Assembly: GCA_947444305.1 (NCBI GenBank)
Contig: CANEZP010000001.1
Location: 268,151-332,150 of the forward strand
Direction of reading: 5' to 3'
DNA: 64,000 bases
Source of the DNA: Pseudobdellovibrionaceae bacterium
GTDB taxonomy: Bacteria; Bdellovibrionota; Bdellovibrionia; Bdellovibrionales; UBA1609
The position numbers and the translations under genes are program-made. The notes below the pieces were generated by a model, which was not told where the DNA came from, made no database searches, and saw only the letters and a list, made by a program, of their open reading frames with translations. The first letter of the stretch is position 1, and each line of letters starts with the position of its first letter. Below are positions 17,602-26,396 of this stretch, piece by piece.

Positions 17602-18483
17602 ATGACGAATTTAGAATTAGAGCAACGCATCCACGTACTCATAAAGAGTGAACGCAAAATCACTTCCGAGATTGTAACCTTGATCCGTGAGGCGGATTTT
17701 CGCCGGCTGTATCTCGAGCGTGGGCACCAAACTTTGTTCGACTGGTTTCAGAAAACGTATAGCTATTCGCATTCATCCGCCTACCGCCGTATCCAGGCCT
17801 CGCGTGTGCAAAAAGACGTGCCCGAGGTCGCGGCCAAAATCGAATCCGGCGAAGTGAGTCTCGCGACGCTGTCGCAGCTCGATTCGGCATTTCGCAACTC
17901 CGAGCGCCACGGTAAGCGTATTCCCGTAAAGCAAAAACGGTCGGTCTTCACGCAGGTCAAAGATTTATCGGCGAACGAAACGCAGAAGGTTCTGGCCGAG
18001 ACCTTCCCGGACTCGGTCGTTCATAAAGAATCGCTCCGTCACGTCGGTCATGAGGATTCGCGGTTAACGTTCGTCATCTCTAACGAAGATCGCGCCGCGC
18101 TCGAACGGGTCAAAGACCTGATTTCCCATTCGCACCCGAACGCGACTTGGGCCGATGTCGTAGGCTACGCGCTTCGCTTCGTCGTAAAAGCTAAGGACAA
18201 AACTTCGACGCGGCCTGCTGCCGCGACGGCAGCGCACGGCGCAAAATCGAAAGCGGCCATTCGCCGCGAAGTGCGCGCCCGCGGTTGCGAATTTCAAGAC
18301 CCGGTCACGAAACGCGTTTGCCGATCCCGTTACCGGGTTGAGGTAGATCACATCATCCCACGTGCGAAGGGCGGCGGCGACGAACTCGAAAACCTACGCT
18401 GCCTCTGCCGCAATCACAACTTACTGATGGCCGAACGCCACTTCGGCAAGAAAAAGATGAAGCGTTACTGGCCTACGTCTTAA
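17602..18483 (+). CDS. HNH endonuclease-family protein
   Basis: 293 residues. A helical N-terminal region (about 1-110; L-Y-L-E-R-G-H-Q-T-L-F-D-W-F, S-S-A-Y-R-R-I-Q-A-S-R) resembles the DUF222-like module in front of HNH domains. The C-terminal HNH domain reads C-E-F-Q-D-P to C-R-S, then V-D-H-I-I-P-R-A-K-G-G-G, N-L-R-C-L-C-R-N-H-N. Two Cys pairs suggest a structural zinc. A paralogue with the same plan lies at 54387-55343. SD GAGGAG at 17590-17595 precedes ATG 17602. It sits between the serine hydrolase and mpl, splitting a peptidoglycan-recycling set, so it may be an inserted gene. Target unknown. Confidence 0.85.
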   Translation: MTNLELEQRIHVLIKSERKITSEIVTLIREADFRRLYLERGHQTLFDWFQKTYSYSHSSAYRRIQASRVQKDVPEVAAKIESGEVSLATLSQLDSAFRNSERHGKRIPVKQKRSVFTQVKDLSANETQKVLAETFPDSVVHKESLRHVGHEDSRLTFVISNEDRAALERVKDLISHSHPNATWADVVGYALRFVVKAKDKTSTRPAAATAAHGAKSKAAIRREVRARGCEFQDPVTKRVCRSRYRVEVDHIIPRAKGGGDELENLRCLCRNHNLLMAERHFGKKKMKRYWPTS

Positions 18484-18568
18484 GTTCAGCCCCGGGCTCG
18501 CCGGGAACTCATCGCAACTCGACCACGATCGGGTTGCCCTGCTGCACGCGTGGGTCTAAACTTTGAGA

Positions 18569-19981
18569 ATGAAAAGTTTAAATCCTGGTTCGCACATTCA
18601 TTTGATCGGCATCTGCGGCACGGCCATGGCCTCGCTCGCGGGAATATTGAAAGATCTCGGTTACAAAGTGACGGGGAGCGATCAAAATGTATACCCACCG
18701 ATGTCCACGCAGCTCGAAGCATTAAAAATCCCGATCATGCAGGGGTTTAAGAAACAAAACTTAACGCCGCGACCGGATCTCGTGATCGTGGGTAACGTCG
18801 TGTCGAAAACGAATCCCGAAGCCGAAGCTCTCCTCGCGAGCGACATTCCCTACACCAGTTTGCCGAAGGCGCTTGGCGAATTCGCGATCGGCTCACGCGA
18901 GAGTTTCGTGGTCGCGGGTACGCACGGTAAAACCACGACGACCTCGATCATGGCGTGGGTCAGCGACGCGATGAATTTAGAAGCCGGCTTTTTGATCGGT
19001 GGGATCCCCTTAAATTACGGCCAATCCTTTCGCGCGCCGAAGGGTAACGCATTCGTGATCGAGGGTGACGAATACGACACGGCCTTCTTCGATAAAGTCC
19101 CGAAGTTCACGCATTATCGCCCGAAACACGTGATCCTAACGTCGGTCGAGTTTGATCACGCCGATATCTACAAAGACCTCGACGACGTTAAAAAAGCGTT
19201 CCGCACACTCATGGAGCTGATCCCCGAAGACGGAACGCTCGTTTACCACGCGCAAGACAAAAACATCGCCGAGCTCCTGCCGTTCTGTAAAGCCAAGAAC
19301 AAAGTTAGTTACGGCGACACCAAGGGCGACTACCACATGTCGGACCGCCAGGTGATCGTCGGCAGAAACCAGTTCGCCGTAGTCAAGAACGGGGAAGCGA
19401 CGGCCGATCTCGCGCTCAAAATTTTTGGCGAACACAACTCGCTTAACGCACTCAGCGTTTTCGCGCTGGCCGACACCTTGAAATGGCCGCGCCAAAAAGT
19501 TTTGCAAGCCCTTGCTGATTTCAAAGGTGTAAAACGCCGGCAAGAGTTGCTGGGCGACGTCAACGGCATCACGGTGATCGAAGATTTTGCGCACCATCCG
19601 ACCGCGGTGGATTTAACTTTGAAGTCGATGCGCGAAAGGTTTCCGGGGCGGCGGATTCTTGCGGTATTCGAGCCCCGCTCGGCGACTTCACGGCGAAGTG
19701 TTTTTCAAGACGACTATTACAAAGCGTTCATGTCGGCCGACGTTATTTTTGTCGCGCAACCTTTTGATCAATCGAAAATTCAGGAAGATGACCGGTTTTC
19801 TACGGACCGTCTCGTTGCGTCTCTGAATGGTTCGGGTAAAATCGCCGAGACGGCCGCCGATGTGCCGGGACTCTTGTCCAGGATGACTTCGCTCGCCCGG
19901 CCGAAAGACGTGATCCTGATTATGAGTAACGGCGGCTTCGACGGGATTTACCAAAAACTCTTCACGGAGTTGAACGCCTAG
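18569..19981 (+). CDS. mpl: UDP-MurNAc:L-Ala-gamma-D-Glu-meso-DAP ligase (Mpl)
   Basis: About 470 residues from ATG 18569; TTG 18563 is in frame just upstream. It ligates recycled murein tripeptide to UDP-MurNAc with ATP. It is Mpl rather than MurC by H-L-I-G-I-C-G-T-A-M-A-S-L-A, the phrase S-D-Q-N-V-Y-P-P-M-S-T-Q-L-E and I-E-G-D-E-Y-D-T-A-F-F-D-K-V-P-K-F-T-H-Y-R-P. The P-loop is G-T-H-G-K-T-T-T-T, and the DAP/ADP domain contains D-F-A-H-H-P-T-A-V. Pairs functionally with ldcA 2 kb upstream. No strong Shine-Dalgarno is visible. Confidence 0.93.
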   Translation: MKSLNPGSHIHLIGICGTAMASLAGILKDLGYKVTGSDQNVYPPMSTQLEALKIPIMQGFKKQNLTPRPDLVIVGNVVSKTNPEAEALLASDIPYTSLPKALGEFAIGSRESFVVAGTHGKTTTTSIMAWVSDAMNLEAGFLIGGIPLNYGQSFRAPKGNAFVIEGDEYDTAFFDKVPKFTHYRPKHVILTSVEFDHADIYKDLDDVKKAFRTLMELIPEDGTLVYHAQDKNIAELLPFCKAKNKVSYGDTKGDYHMSDRQVIVGRNQFAVVKNGEATADLALKIFGEHNSLNALSVFALADTLKWPRQKVLQALADFKGVKRRQELLGDVNGITVIEDFAHHPTAVDLTLKSMRERFPGRRILAVFEPRSATSRRSVFQDDYYKAFMSADVIFVAQPFDQSKIQEDDRFSTDRLVASLNGSGKIAETAADVPGLLSRMTSLARPKDVILIMSNGGFDGIYQKLFTELNA

Positions 19982-20018
19982 ACTTACCCGCGCAGCGATA
20001 AATTCCGAGGAGTTAAGC

Positions 20019-20942
20019 ATGTTTTCACTTAAAAAAACCACCGCTGTGTCGCCTCTTCAGAATGTCCTCGATGCGCTTGATTCCGTGATTCTCGGCAAGC
20101 CCGAACAAGTAAGACTCGCCCTGAGCTGCGTGCTCGCGCGCGGGCACTTGCTGGTGGAAGACGTACCGGGAGTGGGGAAGACCACGCTCGTTAAGTCGCT
20201 CTCGAAGGTCCTCGGCCTCGAGACTAAGCGTGTGCAATTTACGAACGATTTGTTACCTTCGGATATTCTTGGTACGGCAATTTTCGATGCCGCGAACCAA
20301 ACTTTTCAATTTCATCCCGGCCCCGTTTTCACGAATGCTTTGATCGCGGACGAACTCAACCGCGGAACGCCGCGCACGCAAAGCGCGTTCTTGCAGGCAA
20401 TGGAAGAGCGTCGCGTGAGTTTAGACGGTGTCACCCGCGATTTGCCGAATCCTTTCTTCGTCGTCGCTACGCAAAATCCGCGCGAGCAGATCGGTACGTT
20501 TCCGTTGCCCGAATCGCAATTAGACCGTTTTTTGATGCGTGTACAAATGGGTTTTCCCAGTCCGGAATTTGAAATTGAATTGCTCAAAGGGAATCGCAAA
20601 ATGGAAGGCGATATCCCGGCTTTGCTGAGCCCGGCGGACGTGGTGAGCATTCAAGATCAGGTCGAAAAGCTTCACTGCTCCGACCTCGTCGTGAAGTACG
20701 TGCAAAGAATTTTGGTGCAAAGCCGCGCGATGCGCGCGGACTTCACCGGTTTGTCGCCGCGGTCGGGATTGGCGCTGTTGAACGCCGCCCGCGCTTGGGC
20801 TTACTTGGCCGGGCGTGATTTCGTGTTGCCGGAAGATGTGCAGGCCGTGGGCTTGTGGGTCGTCAATCATCGCATGCGTTTACCGACCGTCAGTGCTTAC
20901 GATAAAACTAGGGAATTTTTGGCCGGCATCGCGGTGGAGTAA
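20019..20942 (+). CDS. MoxR-family AAA+ ATPase
   Basis: 307 residues, typical. Walker A G-V-G-K-T-T-L (about 50-56), Walker B L-I-A-D-E-L-N-R, the MoxR signature A-T-Q-N-P-R-E-Q-I-G-T-F-P-L-P-E-S-Q-L-D-R-F and the sensor segment L-S-P-R-S-G-L-A-L-L are intact. MoxR proteins act as chaperone ATPases for partner proteins encoded nearby. SD GAGGAG is 6 bases before ATG 20019. First gene of a MoxR-DUF58-transglutaminase operon; the usual von Willebrand (BatA/BatB) genes are absent. Confidence 0.93.
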   Translation: MFSLKKTTAVSPLQNVLDALDSVILGKPEQVRLALSCVLARGHLLVEDVPGVGKTTLVKSLSKVLGLETKRVQFTNDLLPSDILGTAIFDAANQTFQFHPGPVFTNALIADELNRGTPRTQSAFLQAMEERRVSLDGVTRDLPNPFFVVATQNPREQIGTFPLPESQLDRFLMRVQMGFPSPEFEIELLKGNRKMEGDIPALLSPADVVSIQDQVEKLHCSDLVVKYVQRILVQSRAMRADFTGLSPRSGLALLNAARAWAYLAGRDFVLPEDVQAVGLWVVNHRMRLPTVSAYDKTREFLAGIAVE

Positions 20943-20947
20943 GTCAC

Positions 20948-21901
20948 ATGGCCGACCTCGACCGCTGGATCATGCGCGAAAACCGAATTTATATTATGCC
21001 CACGTCGAACGGCGGGCTTTACCTCGCGGGTATCGTCGTGTTGATCTTGACGGCGAGCACGTACAACAACAACCTCATCTTTATCTTAGCGTTTTTCCTG
21101 TTCGCGGTTTTTTTCGTCTCGATGTTGCAAACGCACTACAACCTGAAGGGCGTAAGGCTACAGTACATCGGCGCCGAAGAAGGTTTTCACGGGGACCGGA
21201 TCGGTCTCAACTATTACATCGTTCAAAAGCGGCCGCGCACGAAAAAATCCTTACAAGTTCGTTCGCGCTCGAAGACTTTCGTAACGCTTAAGCAAGCGCG
21301 CGAAGACATGCGCCCGCAAGAAATGATGAAGGCCGTGCGCGTAGAAGTGCGGGCGTTCCGCCGCGGGGTGCATAAGACGCCGCCCGTGATTTTAGAGACC
21401 CAGTATCCGTTAGGTCTGTTCCGCGCGTGGAAAGTTTATCGTCCCGAAGGCGAGATCATCGTTTACCCGGCCCCGCAATCGGGACCGGCGCTATCGCCGC
21501 GCGCGTTTGATCAAGGTGAACAAGATCAGGGTTTGCGAACGAGCCCGGACGGGGACTTCGGTGAACTGAAAAATTATTTTCCCGGCGAAAGTTATCACCA
21601 GATCGCGTGGAAGCATTACGCCCGTACGCACGAGCTTTACACGAAAGTTCATTGGGGCGCCGAGGACCGGCACTACGTTATCCCGTGGGCGGTCGCGAAC
21701 AAGCAGGACGTTGAAACCTATCTCGAGTACATGAGCGGCTGGATTCGAAAAGCCGTCGATGAGAACGCATCGTTCGAAATGGAAACCGCGCTCACGAGCA
21801 TTCACCCGGGAAGAGGCGGCGAACACGCCCGCCTTTGCTGGCGCGCGCTTGCGATGGTGCCGCCGCCGTCCGCGGGTCGAAAATCCAAGGGTGCATCATG
21901 A
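20948..21901 (+). CDS. DUF58 membrane protein
   Basis: 317 residues. Two adjacent N-terminal membrane helices (about 18-58) and a long soluble domain with the DUF58 core Y-P-L-G-L-F-R-A-W and L-K-N-Y-F-P-G-E-S-Y-H-Q-I-A-W-K-H-Y-A-R. The family nearly always follows moxR and is thought to form a membrane-anchored VWA-like scaffold. It begins 5 bases after the moxR stop, with GGAG nearby. The C-terminal P-P-P-S-A-G-R-K-S-K-G-A-S tail is basic. The next gene starts 13 bases downstream. Confidence 0.9.
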   Translation: MADLDRWIMRENRIYIMPTSNGGLYLAGIVVLILTASTYNNNLIFILAFFLFAVFFVSMLQTHYNLKGVRLQYIGAEEGFHGDRIGLNYYIVQKRPRTKKSLQVRSRSKTFVTLKQAREDMRPQEMMKAVRVEVRAFRRGVHKTPPVILETQYPLGLFRAWKVYRPEGEIIVYPAPQSGPALSPRAFDQGEQDQGLRTSPDGDFGELKNYFPGESYHQIAWKHYARTHELYTKVHWGAEDRHYVIPWAVANKQDVETYLEYMSGWIRKAVDENASFEMETALTSIHPGRGGEHARLCWRALAMVPPPSAGRKSKGAS

Positions 21902-21914
21902 AGAAAGGCGTACA

Positions 21915-23879
21915 GTGAAAGCCGATCTTCGCGCGCTGACCCTTCCGCTGATCGCGCTCGTCGCGTTCAACTTGCTTCCGCAGTTGGCGCTGCGGCCGGC
22001 GTGGTCGTCGGTACTTTGTTTTATATTTCTGTCGTACCGCACGTTCCTCGTTTACGCCAATTTGCCGGTGCCACCCCGTTGGGTCATTTGGCTCGCGCAA
22101 GTGGTCGTAGGCGTAGCGATCTGGCAACATTACCACTCGATCTTCGGCGACGAAGCCGCCGGCACGCTGCTGACTTTGCTGACCTGCTTAAAAACTTACG
22201 AACTCAGGAACAAGCGCGACTACTTCGTAAACAGCATGCTTTGTTACCTGGTCTTGATGAGCAATATGCTCTTAGATCAGTCGCTGATCTTAACCATCTA
22301 CGTCATCGCCGACGTCGTCCTTATCATGGCGTTCCTCTACGCGCTCGAGAGCGAAACGTTTAGCTGGAAGGCGATGCGCGGTTACCTGCAACCCACTTTC
22401 ATGCTGACGTTCAAAGCGGTTCCGATCCTGGTCGTTTGCTTCGTCCTCTTCCCACGGTTCTCGACGGGCTTCGGCTCCGGCCAGCAGACGGTGGGCAAAA
22501 CGGGCATCACCGACGAACTCAAACCCGGTTCGATCAGCCAACTCATAAGCTCCGAAGAGCTCGTGTTTCGAGCTAATTTCCTGAAAGGCGATGTGCCGTT
22601 GCGGCGTTCGCTTTACTGGCGCGGCGCGATTCTCGACCGCTCGAACGGCCTAGATTGGACGAGAGAAAAAACGACCGAACGAATCAACCCGGGCTACGGC
22701 GCCAACGGCGGCGATCAGATCGAAATATTCCTGGAACCCGGCTTCGAAAAATTCTTGTTCTCCTTGGATTCAACCCGCTCGATTTCGTTTCCGAATGACT
22801 TCAACCGTTCGCGGATCACCAAAAAACCGGGCGGCACATTCGAACTGCTGGCCCCCATCCAAAACCGTGAGCGCTATTTTCTAGACACCGCTAAAGAAGG
22901 CGAGGCTTTGCTCGAACAGGGTGACCTCGCCCGCTACCTGCAAACCAACGAAGCTCCGTCAGCGGAAATGAAGAAGCTCTTGCAAACGCTGAAAGGCAAA
23001 GAACAAGGGCAGACGGTGTCGAATATCTTAAGTCACTTCCGTGGCAATGGGTTCGAATACTCCATGGAACCCCCGGCGGCGAAAAGCCTCGACCATTTCC
23101 TTTTTAAAACCAAAATCGGTTTCTGCGAACACTACGCGGCCAGCACGGCGACGATGCTACGTTACTCGAATATTCCGGCCCGCGTGGTCGTTGGCTTTCA
23201 GGGCGGCAATCCGAGTTTTCTGGAAAACTACATGTCGGTACGGGGGCAAGACGCGCACGCCTGGGTTGAATATTTTGACGAGGCCGGCAAACGCTGGCGG
23301 CGCATCGATCCGACCGCGCAGGTCAATCCCGCGCGTTTGGCGTTGGGCAGTCAAACGTATATGCAAAACGGCGAAAGCTGGTTGCCCAATTGGATAATGG
23401 ACTCGAACAACGCCTATTTCCGGGCGCGCGCGGTGATCGACGAATTCGAGGCGTCTTGGATCGGCTTCTTGGTGCGCTTCGATTTGGCGCGCCAAAAAGA
23501 ATTACTGGCGAAATTCGGTATGGAAGAGACGTTGTTCCGCGCGCTGCCGGTGTTCCTGTTGCTGGCACTGGTACTCATCTTGGCCGTATTGTACTTCCTC
23601 GAAGCGCAGAAGCGGGAAAAACTCAGTCCCGAAGACCGCCTTTACCGCGATCTGTTATCCACGCTGAACAAATGGAAGATCGAGCGCAAGCCCGCGGACG
23701 GCCCGCTCACCCTCATGGACAAAGTGCGCGCGATTCAACCGAAAATGGCGGTCCACGTCGAACCAATTTTAGAAGGTCTGATCGAAGCCCGTTTCTCCAA
23801 CCGGCCACTCAACCGCGACCAGATGGACTCTCTATCGCTCCAGGTGCGGAACTTGAGGAAGCTAAGCGTCCCCCGTTGA
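21915..23879 (+). CDS. TgpA-type membrane transglutaminase-like protein
   Basis: 654 residues from GTG 21915, which has AAAGG about 7 bases upstream and lies just after the DUF58 stop; the frame extends upstream to 21759 but that part only overlaps DUF58. Five or six membrane helices (about 8-180), a DUF3488-like region, then a periplasmic transglutaminase core with catalytic Cys in F-C-E-H-Y-A-A-S-T-A-T-M-L-R, His in A-H-A-W-V-E and Asp in R-I-D-P-T. A further helix near 545-570 and a cytoplasmic C-terminal tail follow. Family known from TgpA in Pseudomonas, which is essential; substrate probably peptidoglycan- or envelope-linked. Confidence 0.9.
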   Translation: MKADLRALTLPLIALVAFNLLPQLALRPAWSSVLCFIFLSYRTFLVYANLPVPPRWVIWLAQVVVGVAIWQHYHSIFGDEAAGTLLTLLTCLKTYELRNKRDYFVNSMLCYLVLMSNMLLDQSLILTIYVIADVVLIMAFLYALESETFSWKAMRGYLQPTFMLTFKAVPILVVCFVLFPRFSTGFGSGQQTVGKTGITDELKPGSISQLISSEELVFRANFLKGDVPLRRSLYWRGAILDRSNGLDWTREKTTERINPGYGANGGDQIEIFLEPGFEKFLFSLDSTRSISFPNDFNRSRITKKPGGTFELLAPIQNRERYFLDTAKEGEALLEQGDLARYLQTNEAPSAEMKKLLQTLKGKEQGQTVSNILSHFRGNGFEYSMEPPAAKSLDHFLFKTKIGFCEHYAASTATMLRYSNIPARVVVGFQGGNPSFLENYMSVRGQDAHAWVEYFDEAGKRWRRIDPTAQVNPARLALGSQTYMQNGESWLPNWIMDSNNAYFRARAVIDEFEASWIGFLVRFDLARQKELLAKFGMEETLFRALPVFLLLALVLILAVLYFLEAQKREKLSPEDRLYRDLLSTLNKWKIERKPADGPLTLMDKVRAIQPKMAVHVEPILEGLIEARFSNRPLNRDQMDSLSLQVRNLRKLSVPR

Positions 23880-23909
23880 CCCCCGATTCATTTGCGATAG
23901 GGTCGGGCC

Positions 23910-26396
23910 ATGCAACCAAAAATGACCCCGCTCATGCAACAATACTGGGATATCAAATCCCAACATAACGATAAAGTCGTCCTCTTCCGGATGGGCGATT
24001 TTTACGAGATGTTTCACAACGACGCCGAAGTGGCGGCGCCCATTCTGAACATCGCGCTGACCCAACGGAACAAAAAGGCCGCCGACTCGGCCAAGATGTG
24101 CGGGGTTCCCCATCACAGCATCGCGGGCCCGATCGCCAAATTACTCGCGGCCGGTAAAAAAATCGCGATGGCCGATCAGATCGAAGATCCCGCGCTCGCC
24201 AAAGGCATCGTTAAACGCGCGGTCACGCGGGTGCTTACGCCCGGGATGGTTTACGATCCCGACACGCTCGATCAACTGAGCGCCAATTACCTCGCCTCGT
24301 ACGACGACGGGCAGTTAGCCTTCGCCGACCTTACGACCGGTGAAGCGTTTTGCTACGAAGTCACCGATCCGAACGAGCGCGAAGAATTGCTCGCGATGCT
24401 TTCGCCCGCCGAACTCGTGTTGCCGGCCCCGCGCTGGACCGACCGGCGCAAGGCCGATCACGGCACGCACGGCGTGGTTTCCGAATTCGGCGACCACAAA
24501 TGCGGCTGCGCCGACTTGCTCAGAAAATACATCGCGCACATGCAAGGCGACGAAATTCTAAAATCCCTCGGCGAATTCGAAATTCGCCGGCGCCAATCGC
24601 ACCTGCGCCTTAGTGCGACCGCGATCCGCCACCTGGAACTCTTCGAAGGGTCGAAAGGCGAGCGGGAAGGCACGCTACTCGCGGCGGTGAATCGCACGCA
24701 AACTTCGGCGGGCGCACGCTTGTTGAAAAACTGGTTGTCCGCGCCGCTCTTGAACGAAGAAGAATTACACAAGCGCCACAACGAAATAGAAATGTGGACG
24801 GGGCGCACCGCCGAGCTCAAACGCTTCCGCCAAACCTTAAACCAACTCGGCGACGTCGAGCGCCGGCTCGGTAAAGTACACAGCACGACATTCAACGCCC
24901 GCGATCTCGCGGCCATTTCGCAATCGATCGTGGTCGGCGAAGCGCTCAGTCAATCACATCCGCAGCAGGCGGAGGCCAACTTAAGCGGCCTACTTGATGT
25001 CGTAAAACTCGCGCGCAAAATCGAAGCAACCCTCAATGACGAATTGCCGATGCTCGTGAAAGAGGGCGGCCTCATCAAGCAGGGCGTGCACCCCGAACTC
25101 GATGAACTCATCGCCTTGACGCAAAATACACAGAAGCTGCTGCTCGAACTCGAGACCCGTGAAAAGCAAGCCACCGGCATCGCGAATCTCAAAGTCCGCT
25201 ACAACAGCGTCTTTGGTTTCTACATCGAGGTGACCAAAACGCACGCGCACAAAGCCCCCGAGCATTACCGTCGCAAACAAACATTAACCAACGCCGAACG
25301 CTACACGACCGACGAACTCGATCGTCTCGAAGAAAAAGTGCTTTCGGCACGCGCCAAACGCGACCAACTTGAATTCGAAATCTTCAGTAACTTGCGCCAG
25401 GAAGTGATCGCGTTCACCACAACGCTGCTTTCGCTCGCGCGAACGTGGACCCGGTGGGATGTACTCGCGGGCCTCGCGTGGTTGGCGCTCGAACGCGGGT
25501 ATAAACGTCCTGTATTCAGCAAAGACGGCGTGCTCAATCTTGAGCTTAGCCGTCACCCCGTCGTCGAACAAACGCTCGGTAAAGGTTTCGTGCCCAACAC
25601 GATCAAACTGATCCCGGGCGAATGCATGCTCCTGACCGGTCCTAACATGGCCGGTAAAAGTACGTTGATGCGGCAGGCGGCATTGATCGCGATTCTCGCG
25701 CAGGCCGGCTCGTTCGTACCGGCCGAAAAAGCAGAGCTGCCTTTGTTCACCGAAATCTTCACGCGGATCGGCGCGAACGATGCGCTCAACGAAGGTCTTT
25801 CCACTTTCATGGTCGAAATGACCGAGACCGCGCAGATCCTGAAACGGGTGGGCCCGCAATCGCTCGTCATCATGGACGAAATCGGCCGCGGCACCAGCAC
25901 TTACGACGGTATGAGCCTTGCGCAGGCGATTCTTGAACACATGGTCGGTTTAAAAAAGCCTTACTTACTTTTCGCGACCCACTACCACGAGTTGACCGCG
26001 CTCTCGACCATCCACCCGCAACTGCACAACAAACACATGAGCGTGCAGGAAAAAGGCGGGCACATTCATTTCTTGCACACGCTTCAAGAAGGCGCGGCAA
26101 GCGGTTCGTACGGAGTTCACGTCGCGAAACTCGCGGGCATCCCGGCCGGCGTGACGTCACGGGCCCAAAATATCCTCAGCGGATTCGAAAGCCAAAGTTC
26201 GGGAGGGGGCGTGCAGCTCTCGCTTAGCAGTCTCACCGCTAAGCCCGAACCCGTACCGCCGGCCGAGCTTCCGCCCTGGATCGAAGAAGTCGCGGCAATG
26301 GATCTTTCGCGCATGACTCCGCTCGAAGCATTGAATAAGCTTTCCGTGTGGCAACGAGAAGCTTCCTCCTTAACGACGACCAACCCGAAGGGCTGA
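23910..26396 (+). CDS. mutS: DNA mismatch repair protein MutS
   Basis: 828 residues. Mismatch recognition is by the N-terminal F-Y-E motif (G-D-F-Y-E-M-F, about 28-34). Connector, lever and clamp domains follow in normal order. The ATPase has Walker A T-G-P-N-M-A-G-K-S-T, Walker B L-V-I-M-D-E-I-G-R-G-T-S-T-Y-D-G and the H-Y-H-E-L signature. MutS finds mispairs and recruits MutL; mutL is not in the window. Starts 30 bases after the transglutaminase gene with only a weak ribosome-binding site, and overlaps the next gene by 49 bases. Confidence 0.97.
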   Translation: MQPKMTPLMQQYWDIKSQHNDKVVLFRMGDFYEMFHNDAEVAAPILNIALTQRNKKAADSAKMCGVPHHSIAGPIAKLLAAGKKIAMADQIEDPALAKGIVKRAVTRVLTPGMVYDPDTLDQLSANYLASYDDGQLAFADLTTGEAFCYEVTDPNEREELLAMLSPAELVLPAPRWTDRRKADHGTHGVVSEFGDHKCGCADLLRKYIAHMQGDEILKSLGEFEIRRRQSHLRLSATAIRHLELFEGSKGEREGTLLAAVNRTQTSAGARLLKNWLSAPLLNEEELHKRHNEIEMWTGRTAELKRFRQTLNQLGDVERRLGKVHSTTFNARDLAAISQSIVVGEALSQSHPQQAEANLSGLLDVVKLARKIEATLNDELPMLVKEGGLIKQGVHPELDELIALTQNTQKLLLELETREKQATGIANLKVRYNSVFGFYIEVTKTHAHKAPEHYRRKQTLTNAERYTTDELDRLEEKVLSARAKRDQLEFEIFSNLRQEVIAFTTTLLSLARTWTRWDVLAGLAWLALERGYKRPVFSKDGVLNLELSRHPVVEQTLGKGFVPNTIKLIPGECMLLTGPNMAGKSTLMRQAALIAILAQAGSFVPAEKAELPLFTEIFTRIGANDALNEGLSTFMVEMTETAQILKRVGPQSLVIMDEIGRGTSTYDGMSLAQAILEHMVGLKKPYLLFATHYHELTALSTIHPQLHNKHMSVQEKGGHIHFLHTLQEGAASGSYGVHVAKLAGIPAGVTSRAQNILSGFESQSSGGGVQLSLSSLTAKPEPVPPAELPPWIEEVAAMDLSRMTPLEALNKLSVWQREASSLTTTNPKG

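Noticed and set aside
21759-21914. Upstream extension of the transglutaminase gene
   Set aside because: Overlaps DUF58 in another frame, is not membrane-like and lacks a ribosome-binding site; GTG 21915 is better.
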